Positions 1 to 12,241 of a stretch of 42,809 nucleotides of DNA are shown one piece after another. This stretch comes from Magnetococcales bacterium (GTDB taxonomy: Bacteria > Pseudomonadota > Magnetococcia > Magnetococcales > Magnetaquicoccaceae). Numbering within the stretch: position 1 is the stretch's first letter; every line of letters starts with the position of its first letter. The stretch is from contig JADGAY010000007.1 of NCBI GenBank assembly GCA_015231775.1, positions 1-42,809 on the forward strand, written 5' to 3'. Under the pieces are notes generated by a model. It was not told where the DNA came from. It was given only the letters and a program-made list of their open reading frames with translations, and did no database searches. Both the position numbers and the translations under genes were made by a program.

Positions 1-696
1 CTGGTCAAGTTGACATCTCCACAGGAGAGCGACGGGGGCGACCCGGAAAAATCCGTTTCCCGCGACGAGAACTATCCCATGCCGCCGGAGGTGTCGGGCA
101 TCGACATGAACGTGGCCCTGCAACGGTGCGCGGGGAGTCGGGCGCTCTTGTGGCGGTTGTTGCGGCGCTTCGCGGTGGATCAGACCGACGCGATCGATCG
201 GTTGCGCGAGATTTGGGACCAGGGCGAGAGCGGCGAGGCGGTGCGTCTGGCCCACACCCTCAAGGGGTTGGCGGGGAGTCTGGGAGCCGAGGAGTTGCGG
301 GTGGCCGCGCAGAATCTCGAACATGGCCTGGCGGGCACGCCGGAGTCGGCCCCGGAGTTGATGTCCGCGGTGGAGGCGATTCTGCACCCCCTTGTGGTCG
401 CGCTGGCGGCGCTTTCCGATCCGGCTGGCGAGGCCGGACACAAGCCGGTTCCTTTGCGCAGCGTGACCAGCGAGGTCGAACTGCTCGAGCTGCTCAAGCC
501 GTTGCGGGAACCGATTCGGACCCGTCAGCCAAAATCGTGTCAGACCCAGCTCGAACAGCTCGAAAGCCTGGATCTTCCGCCCGCCTTGCGGGCGCGGGTG
601 AGCGAACTGGTGAAGATGATCCGCAAGTACCGTTTCCGGGAGGCGGAGCAGGCGCTGGAGGCGCTGTTGAACCCGTCGTCCGTTTCCATGCCGTGA
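1..696 (+). CDS. Hybrid sensor histidine kinase, C-terminal fragment (end of REC plus Hpt domain); 5' end outside the window
   Basis: The reading frame is open to the left edge, so only the last 231 residues are visible. The first residues (LVKL) match the end of a receiver domain, as in the related kinase at 2862-6836. They are followed by a linker and a histidine phosphotransfer (Hpt) domain whose phospho-accepting His lies in AHTLKG (codon 253-255, visible residue 85). A second helical segment ends in RKYRFREAEQALEALL, which resembles the tail of the 2862-6836 kinase. Hpt domains relay phosphate from a receiver to a separate response regulator. The HD-GYP regulator 113 bp downstream is the nearest candidate partner, which is inference. 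The whole sensor and kinase part lies outside the window. Confidence 0.85.
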   Translation: MVKLTSPQESDGGDPEKSVSRDENYPMPPEVSGIDMNVALQRCAGSRALLWRLLRRFAVDQTDAIDRLREIWDQGESGEAVRLAHTLKGLAGSLGAEELRVAAQNLEHGLAGTPESAPELMSAVEAILHPLVVALAALSDPAGEAGHKPVPLRSVTSEVELLELLKPLREPIRTRQPKSCQTQLEQLESLDLPPALRARVSELVKMIRKYRFREAEQALEALLNPSSVSMP

Positions 697-727
697 TCGT
701 GAATCAATCGGTGTGTTTGCGCGTTGT

Positions 728-757
728 CCGTGGATCCCCTGAGGGGAGCCCCACGGT
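728..757. repeat. REP-like intergenic palindrome (copy A)
   Basis: Thirty bases between two genes with outer arms CCGTGG and CCACGG around a G/C-rich centre (CCCC ... GGGG). A second element with the same arms and similar centre lies at 14153-14183. The pair looks like a small interspersed palindromic family. Its role, such as mRNA end protection or attenuation, is not known from the sequence. Confidence 0.5.
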
Positions 758-809
758 CGGGGGATGAAGGGGGTTTCTCTTCATCATGCTGTTTACAATG
801 GAGAGTCGC

Positions 810-1907
810 ATGTCGGATGAGGCTTTGTCGCGGATTTTCGTGGTGGATGACACGGAGACCAACATCGATATCCTGTTGGAGACCCTCGGGGATACCTATG
901 AGGTGAGCGTGGCCCTGGATGGTCCCACCGCCTTGGAGGATATTCCGGAGCGTGAGCCGGATCTGATCCTGTTGGATGTGATGATGCCGGGCATGGATGG
1001 CTACGAGGTGTGCCGGCGTTTGAAACAGGATCCGCGCACCCGGAAAATCCCGTTGATCTTCGTCACCGCCAAGCAGGAGACCGAGGACGAGACCTATGGG
1101 CTGGAGTTGGGGGCGGTGGACTACATCACCAAGCCGTTCAGTCCGGCGGTGGTGCTGGCGCGGGTGCGCACCCATCTGCAACTGGCGCGGGCCCGGCAGG
1201 AGTTGGCCCAGGCCAACGAGGTGCTCGAGGATCGGGTTCGGCGGCGCACCGAGGAGTTGAACAACAAGAATCTGGAACTCGAGGAGACGCGCCTGGAGAT
1301 CATCCGGCGTCTGGGTCGGGCGGCGGAGTACAAGGACAACGAAACCGGTCTGCATGTCATCCGCATGAGCCACTATTCTCGGCTGTTGGCCCTGGCCGCC
1401 GGCATGGAGGAGAAATGGGCGGAAATCCTGTTTCAGGCCGCGCCGATGCATGACATCGGCAAGATCGGCATTCCGGACATGATCCTTTTGAAGCCGGCCC
1501 GGTTGAACAACGAGGAGTGGAACGTCATGCGCAGCCACCCGGACATTGGCGCCGGGATCATTGGCAGGCAATCCTCGCCGCTGTTGGAGACCGCGCGCGT
1601 CGTTGCCCAGACCCATCACGAGAAGTGGGATGGTACGGGTTATCCGCGTGGATTGGCTGGGGAGGATATCCCTATCGAGGGGCGCATCGTCGCCATCGCG
1701 GATGTCTTTGATGCCTTGACCACCCGACGTCCCTACAAGGAGGCCTGGCCCATCGCCAAGGCAGTGGAGTTGCTCCGCGAGGGGGCGGGCAGTCACTTCG
1801 ATCCACGTCTGGTGCCGTTGTTCATCGAGATTCTGCCGAAAGTGCTTGAGATACGCGAGAGCTGGAAGGAGAACGAGGAGGAAGACGGTGTGGTCGAGCT
1901 GCGCTAG
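810..1907 (+). CDS. Response regulator with HD-GYP domain, probable cyclic-di-GMP phosphodiesterase
   Basis: A 365-residue RpfG-type protein. Residues 7-120 form a receiver domain with an acidic pocket (VVDD), phospho-acceptor D56 in LLDVMMPG and the conserved Lys in TKPF. A coiled coil follows at about 125-175. The C-terminal HD-GYP domain has the HD pair H214-D215 (MHDIGKIG), HHEKWDG and GTGYP, and the metal-binding pattern looks intact. Such proteins hydrolyse c-di-GMP when phosphorylated. ATG 810 is chosen because GGAGA lies just upstream; an ATG at 786 is in frame but has no good ribosome binding site and the receiver needs no extra residues. The end overlaps the start of the peroxidase gene by 20 bp, so the two are co-transcribed. 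The flanking Hpt-bearing kinases are likely phosphate donors (inference). Confidence 0.92.
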   Translation: MSDEALSRIFVVDDTETNIDILLETLGDTYEVSVALDGPTALEDIPEREPDLILLDVMMPGMDGYEVCRRLKQDPRTRKIPLIFVTAKQETEDETYGLELGAVDYITKPFSPAVVLARVRTHLQLARARQELAQANEVLEDRVRRRTEELNNKNLELEETRLEIIRRLGRAAEYKDNETGLHVIRMSHYSRLLALAAGMEEKWAEILFQAAPMHDIGKIGIPDMILLKPARLNNEEWNVMRSHPDIGAGIIGRQSSPLLETARVVAQTHHEKWDGTGYPRGLAGEDIPIEGRIVAIADVFDALTTRRPYKEAWPIAKAVELLREGAGSHFDPRLVPLFIEILPKVLEIRESWKENEEEDGVVELR

Positions 1908-2861
1908 ACCACGCCACCCGTGGCTGTCCGGCTGGGTGCTCGTCTGGTTGGTGGGCGCGACTGTAACGTTTGCCGGAGAGCCGCGCAACGAACCGGTGTT
2001 GCCGATTCCGACCTGCACGGCCATGGATGGCGAAAAGGTGCGCTTGGGAAAACGGCTCTATCACGACGTGCGCTTGTCGGCCAACAATGCCATGAGCTGC
2101 GCCACCTGCCATCCCCTCGACGGCTGGGGGATGGATGGGATCCCCTTGTCCACCCGTGTCGATGGCGTCAGCAATACCCTGAACACCCCCACGGTCTTCA
2201 ATGCGTTGTTCAACATCGGTCAGTTCTGGAACGGTCGCGTCACCTCCCTGGAGGATCAGATCGAGGAGTCGGTGCGGGTGGAGATGGGTTCCAACTGGAA
2301 CGACGTGCTGCGCAAGGTGGCCCAGGATGACGCCTATCGACAATCCTTCGCCCGTGTCTATCGAGGGGGGGTGCAGGCGGTCAACATCCGGGATGCCATC
2401 GCCGAGTTCGAGCGCTCCCTGATCACCCCGAACAGCCGTTTCGATCGTTATCTGCGCGGTGACGACCAGGCGATCACCCCCCTGGAGAGACAAGGGTATG
2501 AACTGTTCAAGAAACTGGGTTGCGTCTCCTGCCATCAGGGGGTGAATCTCGGCGGTAATCTGTTTCATCGCTCGGGTGTTTTCACCACTCTGGAAACGGG
2601 CGAGCCGCCCGGTGACGCCAGGGAGCAGGATCGCATGGCGGTGACCGGGGCGTCGGAGGACGCGCGGGTTTTCAAGGTGCCTACGCTTCGCAACGTCACC
2701 CGTACCGCCCCCTATTTCCATCACGGCGATGTCGCCACCCTGGAAGAAGCGGTGATGCTCATGGCGCGCGGCCAACTGGGGCGTGGCATCTCCGTGGCTG
2801 AGCGTGATCTGCTGATCGGATTCCTGGGCACCCTCGAGGGTGCCTTGTACGGAGAGTGTCG

Positions 2862-2865
<4 letters not shown>
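1888..2865 (+). CDS. Di-heme cytochrome c peroxidase (CCP/MauG family)
   Basis: A 325-residue exported protein. The GTG start at 1888 follows GAGGAGG at 1875-1881, inside the end of the HD-GYP gene. It gives a signal peptide with a hydrophobic core and a cleavage-like TFAG around residue 30. Two CxxCH heme sites are present: CATCH (C71-H75) and CVSCH (C212-H216), in the N- and C-terminal heme domains expected for the family. Family members reduce hydrogen peroxide in the periplasm with electrons from small cytochromes, or oxidise proteins (MauG branch); the sequence alone does not decide between these. The stop overlaps the ATG of the next kinase by 4 bp (ATGA), so translation is coupled to a sensor kinase. 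This is an unusual setting for a peroxidase and hints at redox sensing (inference). Confidence 0.92.
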
Positions 2866-6836
<3,971 letters not shown>

Positions 6837-6995
6837 GAATGGGAACGGGTTCGGCGTTGCAAATTTTCTGAAATGATGTTAATCTCAATTCAGGATGTAG
6901 TTCTTATGATGACGCAGTACTTGATGACGGGTCTGTTTCCATGGATCGATGGCTCTCCATGGCCTGGCCGAACCCATAGGTGAAATGAGGTCAAG

Positions 6996-7292
6996 ATGGC
7001 GATTCAAGTTTCCAAGGAGGGGGAGCGGATCATGGTTCGTCTTCCCAAGCTGTTCGGTTTTTCCGTGCGTTCCGAATTCAAGCAGGCGACCGGCGACAAC
7101 CCCCCTGGCACCAAGTACAAATTGGATTTCCAGGAGGTGGAACGGATGGACAGTTCCGCCTTGGGCATGCTTTTGTTGCTGCGCGAGACCTCGGGTGGCA
7201 TCTCTTCGGACATCATGATCGTCAACTCCCGTCCCGAGATCCGCAAGCTTCTGCAACTGGCTAATTTTCATACGCTTTTCAATATTTTGTGA
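6996..7292 (+). CDS. STAS-domain protein (anti-sigma-factor-antagonist-like)
   Basis: A 98-residue single-domain protein with the STAS pattern: an N-terminal beta strand, LDFQEVERMDSSALG and a following helix. The motif D52-S53-S54 corresponds to the phosphorylation site of SpoIIAA-type antagonists. Such proteins work in partner-switching systems with a serine kinase or anti-sigma factor and a PP2C phosphatase. None of these partners is in the window, so the target is unknown. The ATG follows a GAGG at short distance. The stop overlaps the likely GTG start of comF (GTGA), so the gene is coupled to the downstream housekeeping cluster. Confidence 0.82.
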   Translation: MAIQVSKEGERIMVRLPKLFGFSVRSEFKQATGDNPPGTKYKLDFQEVERMDSSALGMLLLLRETSGGISSDIMIVNSRPEIRKLLQLANFHTLFNIL

Positions 7293-8059
7293 GCGCGGTT
7301 CTGTTTCTTCCACCGCGTCTTGTCTCCATGGCGCGGGGGGTTGAACACGGGTTTCGCCAGCTTCTCGATCTCCTGTTTCCCCCCGCGTGTCCGATCTGCC
7401 ATCAATCGGTACAGGCCGTTCATCGTCTGTGTCGGAACTGTCTTGACTCCTTGCCCCCCCTGCCGGAAAATCACTGCTTGCGCTGTGGAGCGCATACCAC
7501 GCGACCGGAACCGGGTTGTGGTGCCTGTCTGAACAATCCGCATGCGCCGGATGCGGCCTACTTCGGCTTTCCGTATCATGGACGGGTGGCGGAGTTGATC
7601 CTGGGTTTCAAGTTTGCGGATCGTCCCGAGCGGAGTCGTCTGCTGGTCGAGCTTTGTTGGGAGCGGTTGCATCAAGCGTTGTACTGGGAAGATCCGGATC
7701 TGGTCATTCCCATGCCGTTGCACGTTCGGCGTTTGTTGTGGCGACGTTACAACCAGTCCGCTTTGCTGGCCGGAGAGGTGAGTGCACGACTGGGAAAACC
7801 GCTTGTGACCGATCTGTTGATCCGTCACAAGCGTACCAGGCCTCAGACCCGTTTGAATGCCCGTGCCCGTCGGCTCAATGTGCAAGGTGCGTTCAGTGTC
7901 AACCGTCCTGAGCGATTGCACGGTCGTTCGGTGTTGCTGGTGGATGATGTGTTCACCACCGGGGCGACGATGCAGGCCGCCGTGGCCACCTTGAAGAGAG
8001 CCGGTGCCGGACGGGTGAGCGGACTCTGTCTGGCGCGGGTCGATCCGGATCGACCGTGA
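7289..8059 (+). CDS. comF: ComF family phosphoribosyltransferase-like protein
   Basis: A 256-residue protein if the GTG at 7289 is used; an ATG at 7328 would give 243 residues beginning MARGVEHG. The N-terminal part carries a four-pair cysteine zinc-binding region (CPIC, CRNC, CLRC, CGAC). The C-terminal part is a type I phosphoribosyltransferase fold with the PRPP loop VLLVDDVFTTGAT at about 215-227. ComF proteins are linked to DNA uptake in competent bacteria and are widely conserved in non-competent ones, where their role is less clear. The order comF, grxC, nit is a familiar arrangement in proteobacteria, which supports the three calls. Confidence 0.9.
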   Translation: MSAVLFLPPRLVSMARGVEHGFRQLLDLLFPPACPICHQSVQAVHRLCRNCLDSLPPLPENHCLRCGAHTTRPEPGCGACLNNPHAPDAAYFGFPYHGRVAELILGFKFADRPERSRLLVELCWERLHQALYWEDPDLVIPMPLHVRRLLWRRYNQSALLAGEVSARLGKPLVTDLLIRHKRTRPQTRLNARARRLNVQGAFSVNRPERLHGRSVLLVDDVFTTGATMQAAVATLKRAGAGRVSGLCLARVDPDRP

Positions 8060-8098
8060 ATTCTTTTGATTTCGACAAACCTTCTCGAGGAGTATCCC

Positions 8099-8356
8099 AT
8101 GCCTGAAATCGTTATGTACAGCACCACGGTCTGTCCGTTTTGCATTCGTGCCAAGATGTTGTTGAACAAGAAGAATGTCACCTTCCAGGAGATCAACCTG
8201 GACAAGAATCCCGAGTTGCGCGACGAGATGGTGCGGCTTGCCGGCGGGCGTCGCACCGTGCCGCAGATTTTCATCAATGGGCAGCACATCGGCGGGTGTG
8301 ATGACCTGCATGCCTTGGATCAGGCGGGCAAGCTCGATCCGTTGCTGGTGGCGTGA
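8099..8356 (+). CDS. grxC: Glutaredoxin 3
   Basis: An 85-residue thioredoxin-fold protein with the dithiol active site C12-P-F-C15, the cis-Pro segment RRTVPQIFI and the GGCDD glutathione-binding motif. It reduces disulfides and mixed glutathione disulfides in the cytoplasm using glutathione. ATG 8099 is chosen because GAGGAG lies 7-8 bases upstream. The stop touches the start of the next gene (TGATG), so the two are translated together. Confidence 0.95.
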   Translation: MPEIVMYSTTVCPFCIRAKMLLNKKNVTFQEINLDKNPELRDEMVRLAGGRRTVPQIFINGQHIGGCDDLHALDQAGKLDPLLVA

Positions 8357-9165
8357 TGGCTCCCCTGGCTGCCGTCATCCAGATGAACTCCAGCCCGGAT
8401 CGGGCGACCAATCTTTCCGTGGCCGAACGGTTGATGGAGGGTGCGGTTGGGCAGGGGGCGCGTCTGTTGGTGTTGCCGGAGAACTTCTCTTTTTTTGGTG
8501 GTAGTGAAGAGGAGAAGCGGGCCATGCGCGAGGATCCGGCCAACGGTCCGAGCCTGACCTTTTTGAAGAGTTTTGCCGCCCGTCATCGGGTATGGATTTC
8601 GGGTGGATCGATTCCCGTGGCGGATCCTGGTTCGAGCAAATCCTTCAATGTGTGTTATCTGGTTGATGAGATCGGGGAGGTGCGCGGTCGTTACGACAAG
8701 ATCCATCTGTTTGATGTGGATGTTGGCGACGGGGTGCGGTATCGGGAGTCTGATTTTGTGCGTCCGGGCAAAAAGCCGGTGGTGGTGGATAGTCCGTTCG
8801 GTCGCATCGGGTTGGCGGTTTGTTATGATCTGCGTTTTCCGGAGTTGTTTCGTTCGTTAAGTTCCCAGAATGCCGAGATTTTCACGTTGCCTTCGGCATT
8901 TACCGTGGTCACGGGTCGGGATCATTGGGAGCCGTTGATTCGGGCGCGGGCCATTGAGAATTTCGCGTATGTGTTGGCTTCGGCCCAGTGGGGGCAGCAT
9001 GCGGGGGGGCGTCAGACCCATGGGCGATCGATGATTGTCGAGCCGTGGGGTAATGTGGTGGGGCAGTGTGCCGACGGTGTGGGGTATGTGTTGGCCCCGA
9101 TCGAGCGGGAGCGGGTGGCCCGGTGTCGGCAGAGGATTCCCTGTTTGACCCATCGGCGGTTGTGA
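8356..9165 (+). CDS. Carbon-nitrogen hydrolase of the Nit family (probable omega-amidase or deaminated-glutathione amidase)
   Basis: A 269-residue nitrilase-superfamily enzyme. The catalytic triad is visible as E42 (LPENF), K115 (YDKIHLFD) and C156 (AVCYDLRFPE). The YDKIHLFDVDV stretch is typical of the Nit1/Nit2 branch, which hydrolyses amides such as deaminated glutathione or alpha-ketoglutaramate. The exact substrate cannot be fixed from sequence. Its coupling to glutaredoxin 3 favours a glutathione-repair role (inference). ATG 8356 overlaps the grxC stop; a GTG one codon earlier is possible. Confidence 0.9.
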   Translation: MAPLAAVIQMNSSPDRATNLSVAERLMEGAVGQGARLLVLPENFSFFGGSEEEKRAMREDPANGPSLTFLKSFAARHRVWISGGSIPVADPGSSKSFNVCYLVDEIGEVRGRYDKIHLFDVDVGDGVRYRESDFVRPGKKPVVVDSPFGRIGLAVCYDLRFPELFRSLSSQNAEIFTLPSAFTVVTGRDHWEPLIRARAIENFAYVLASAQWGQHAGGRQTHGRSMIVEPWGNVVGQCADGVGYVLAPIERERVARCRQRIPCLTHRRL

Positions 9166-9238
9166 GGGGGGGAGAACAAGGAACGGTGCCCATTGACCTG
9201 CCTCCCTTTGTTGCAGGGGTCCGGGGACGACCGCAAGG

Positions 9239-9283
9239 CCTCCGGCGGAGGTTCGGAGGCACGCCCCCAGGGGCCGCCCCTGG
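9239..9283. repeat. Pair of GC-rich intergenic palindromes
   Basis: Two palindromes lie between the nit and acyl-CoA synthetase genes: CCTCCG-g-CGGAGG at 9239-9251 and CCAGGGGC-c-GCCCCTGG at 9267-9283. There is no T-tract after them. They resemble repetitive extragenic palindromes of GC-rich genomes, or could attenuate transcription into the next gene. Confidence 0.5.
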
Positions 9284-9318
9284 CCCCCAATACTATTGGA
9301 GATCCTGGAATCGCTCTC

Positions 9319-10791
9319 ATGTGGCAGGATTTCATCGCCCATCACGCGCTCATGCGGGCCGAACACCGGTCACTGGTGGATCGCCAGAGCGGACGTCACT
9401 TCACCTACGGCCAACTGCACGACGAAATCAACCGCCTGGCGCGTCACTTGATGCAACTCGGGGTGGGTGAGGGCGATCGGGTGGTGCTGCTCGCTCCGAG
9501 TCGGGTGGAACATATCACCCTCTTTTTCGCCTGCGTCCGCATCGGCGCGATTCTGGTTCCGCTCAACCATCGCCTGGCTGATCTGGAGATCGCGGCGATC
9601 CTGACCGATCTGGAACCGAAACTCCTGCTGGGCGATCGGACCGGTTTTATCGATCTCGCCACCCTGAACCAGAGTGTCCCACCCCTCCCGCTCTCCGAAA
9701 TCCCGATCTCCCTGGATCGGGTGTTGATGATCCTCTATACCTCCGGCTCGTCGGGCACCCCGAAAGGGGTGATGTTCCACGCCGGCATGATCCGCGCCAA
9801 CATCGACAACACCCTCTCCGCCGATGTGCTGCGCGCGGAAGATGTGTCGATCGTCAATACCCCGTTTTTCCATACCGGGGGGTACCACGTCTTCTGCCTG
9901 CCGATGCTGTGCGTGGGCGGAACGCTGATTCTGCATGAACGGTTCGATGCCGGTTGGGTGCTCGAGGCGATACGAATCGCGGGGGTGACGGTGTTCTGGG
10001 CCGTGCCGACCATGTTCCAGGCCATGTTCGATCATCCGGATTTCTCGAACACCGATTTCTCCCGCATCCGGTTTCTGTTGTCCGGGGGCGCGCCGTTGAG
10101 CCTGGCCCTGATCCAGGGGTATCACCGCCGGGGGGTGCCGTTCAAACAGGGGTTCGGACTTACCGAGGTGGGACCGAACTGCTTTTTGTTGCAGACCGAT
10201 GAGGCCCCGCTCCATCCCGACTCCATCGGCAGACCGATGCGTAACTCCGATGTGCGGGTGGTGGACGAGAGCGGCCATCCGGTCGCCACGGGGGAGGTCG
10301 GGGAGATGTGGATTACCGGCGCGCATGTCTGCCAGGGGTACTGGCGCAACGAGACCCTGTTTGCCGCCTGCATGCACGATGGGTACTTTGCCACCGGGGA
10401 TCTGGTCCGGGTCGATGCGGAGGGGCTGTTCTACGTCATCGGACGCAAGAAGGAGATGTACATCTCCGGGGGCGAGAATGTCTATCCGGGAGAGGTGGAA
10501 CGACAACTGGCCACCCATCCGCATGTGGTGCAGGTGGTGGTGGTCGGGGTGCCGGATCCCAAATGGGGCGAGGTGGGATTGGCCTGGTGCGTGATCCGCG
10601 CCCCTCTGGATCTGGCGGAAATACGCGCGTTTCTCGATCCCCGCCTGGCGCGTTACAAACATCCGCTCCAGGCACGGTTCATCGAGGCGATGCCACTTCT
10701 GGCCAACGGCAAGATCGATCGTCCCACATTGAAGCGTTGGGGCTTGGAGATCTTTTCCGGGAAAGATGATAAAATGTTGACAAGCGTATGA
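9319..10791 (+). CDS. AMP-forming acyl-CoA synthetase/ligase
   Basis: A 490-residue ANL-superfamily enzyme. The signature P-loop LYTSGSSGTPKG, the GYWRNE and GDLVRVD segments, the hinge GRKKEMYISGG with YPGEVE, and the C-terminal catalytic Lys region NGKIDRPTLKRW are all present. It should activate a carboxylic acid to an acyl-adenylate and then to a CoA thioester. The residues shown do not reveal the acid; fatty or aromatic acids are both possible. ATG 9319 (MWQDFIAHH) is chosen because upstream codons run through the GC-rich palindromes and are not protein-like. A GGAGAT is about 17 bases upstream, so initiation may be weak. Confidence 0.88.
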   Translation: MWQDFIAHHALMRAEHRSLVDRQSGRHFTYGQLHDEINRLARHLMQLGVGEGDRVVLLAPSRVEHITLFFACVRIGAILVPLNHRLADLEIAAILTDLEPKLLLGDRTGFIDLATLNQSVPPLPLSEIPISLDRVLMILYTSGSSGTPKGVMFHAGMIRANIDNTLSADVLRAEDVSIVNTPFFHTGGYHVFCLPMLCVGGTLILHERFDAGWVLEAIRIAGVTVFWAVPTMFQAMFDHPDFSNTDFSRIRFLLSGGAPLSLALIQGYHRRGVPFKQGFGLTEVGPNCFLLQTDEAPLHPDSIGRPMRNSDVRVVDESGHPVATGEVGEMWITGAHVCQGYWRNETLFAACMHDGYFATGDLVRVDAEGLFYVIGRKKEMYISGGENVYPGEVERQLATHPHVVQVVVVGVPDPKWGEVGLAWCVIRAPLDLAEIRAFLDPRLARYKHPLQARFIEAMPLLANGKIDRPTLKRWGLEIFSGKDDKMLTSV

Positions 10792-10843
10792 AGCCTTGGG
10801 ATGCTGTTGATTTTAGGTTTCGTTAGTGTGAAGAGGAGATGGC

Positions 10844-11992
10844 ATGAACGCCCGTTGGATTTGGATGCTGGTGGCTTGTCCCTTGCTGGTGCCCCTGGCC
10901 GGCTGCGAACGCAAGGAGGGCGCGGACGGCGCGGCCAAGGCGGCGTCGGCTGGACCGCCACCCATGGAGGTTGAGCGTGTGGCGGCGGTGCGGAAGGTGA
11001 TCGCGCTGCGCCGGGAGGTTCCGGGTCGGTTGCAGGCGATTCGGAGCGCCGAGATTCGCGCGCGGGTCGAAGGGGTGGTGGAGCGGCGTTTGTTTGCCGA
11101 GGGGAGCGAGGTGGAGGCTGGCGCGCCGTTGTATCGGCTGGATGGCCGTCAGCTCGAGGCGCGGGTGAAGGTGGCCCAGGCCAATCTGGAGCGGGCCGTG
11201 GCCGAGCGGGATCTGGCGAGCAAGACCCTGGGGCGGTACAAACATCTGGTGGAGCGGGATACGGTCAGCCGTCGCGAGTACGATCAGGCCGATGCGCAGC
11301 ACCGCAAGAGCAGCGCCGACATTCTGGCCGCGGAGGCGGAGTTGACCCGTTCCCGTCTGGATTTGGAGTTCGCCAACATCACCGCACCGATCGCCGGTCG
11401 GGTGGGACGGACGTTGGTCACCGAGGGGGCGTTGGTGGGGCAGAAGGAGGCGACCCATCTGACCACGGTGGAGCAGTTGGATCCGATCTGGGTCAATTTC
11501 ACCGAGCCGGGACCGGAGATCTTCCGCATGCGCCGGGCGATCCGCGCCGGGGAGGCCAAATCGGTGGATGAGGTGGAGGTGCGTTTGTTGTTGGAGGACG
11601 ACCAGGAGTACCCACTGCCCGGCAAATTGCGTTTTACCGACATGGCGGTGGATCCCCAGACCGGGGCCGTGGCGTTGCGCGCGGAGTTTCCCAATCCGGA
11701 GCGGGTGTTGTTGCCTGGTCAGTTCGCGCGGGTGCGGCTGGCCATGGCGACGCGGGAGGGGGTGGTGATTCCGCAGAAGGCGGTGCAGTATTCTGCGCAA
11801 GGGCAGGTGGTGATGATGGTGGACGAGGCCAACAAGGTGGTGCCGCGCCCGATCAAGACCGGTGGTTTTTCGGGGAGCGAGTGGATTGTCACCGAGGGGT
11901 TGGGAGAGGGTGAGAAGGTGATCATCGAGGGGTTGCAGAAGTTGCGTCCCGGCACGGTGGTGGTTCCGAAGGATGCCAAGGATGCCGGTTGA
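10844..11992 (+). CDS. RND efflux periplasmic adaptor lipoprotein (AcrA/MexA type)
   Basis: A 382-residue membrane-fusion protein. It starts with a lipoprotein signal whose lipobox LAGC ends at C21, so it should be anchored by lipid facing the periplasm. The lipoyl halves flank a helical hairpin at about 95-165 (QANLERAVAERD ... ILAAEAELTRSRLDLE), then ITAPIAGRVGR and beta-barrel and membrane-proximal segments. It links an RND pump to an outer-membrane channel. The start has GAGGAG just upstream. The pump gene that should follow lies 2.2 kb downstream at 14211, after an unrelated two-gene module. No outer-membrane factor gene is visible. Confidence 0.93.
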   Translation: MNARWIWMLVACPLLVPLAGCERKEGADGAAKAASAGPPPMEVERVAAVRKVIALRREVPGRLQAIRSAEIRARVEGVVERRLFAEGSEVEAGAPLYRLDGRQLEARVKVAQANLERAVAERDLASKTLGRYKHLVERDTVSRREYDQADAQHRKSSADILAAEAELTRSRLDLEFANITAPIAGRVGRTLVTEGALVGQKEATHLTTVEQLDPIWVNFTEPGPEIFRMRRAIRAGEAKSVDEVEVRLLLEDDQEYPLPGKLRFTDMAVDPQTGAVALRAEFPNPERVLLPGQFARVRLAMATREGVVIPQKAVQYSAQGQVVMMVDEANKVVPRPIKTGGFSGSEWIVTEGLGEGEKVIIEGLQKLRPGTVVVPKDAKDAG

Positions 11993-12029
11993 GATGCTTT
12001 GCTTAAATTGTTGAAAAAAAAGAGAGAGT

Positions 12030-12049
12030 CTGGGAGATTCCTCTCCCAG
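12030..12049 (+). terminator. Probable rho-independent terminator after the RND adaptor gene
   Basis: An 8-bp stem CTGGGAGA / TCTCCCAG with a TTCC loop lies 38 bases after the adaptor stop and is followed by GGTTTTGCTTTT. If it works, the adaptor and the downstream pump would not be on one transcript. Confidence 0.55.
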
Positions 12050-12053
12050 GGTT

Positions 12054-12180
12054 TTGCTTTTGACTTTGCTTTTGACTTTAGCGCGCTCTTCACAAAGAAG
12101 CCTTTTTCGCGGTTTTTGCGAAAAAGGCGCCGCGCGCGGCCTTCGCGAGGGTCGTTTCCGCTTTTTGGAAACGACCCTCG
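12054..12180. repeat. Tandem 12-mer plus two adjacent perfect inverted repeats
   Basis: The 12-mer TTGCTTTTGACT is repeated exactly at 12054-12065 and 12066-12077. It is followed by an 11-bp inverted repeat (12100-12110 with 12118-12128, arms GCCTTTTTCGC / GCGAAAAAGGC) and a 14-bp inverted repeat (12146-12159 with 12167-12180). Both loops are GGTTTTT- or GCTTTTT-like. The stretch does not code. It marks the left edge of the ATPase/HNH-like module and may be a mobile or repetitive element remnant (inference). Confidence 0.6.
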
Positions 12181-12241
12181 TATCTTGCGCACGAGCTATG
12201 GAACACTATGACGATTCTCCAAATGGTTGCGGTAAAAGCCC

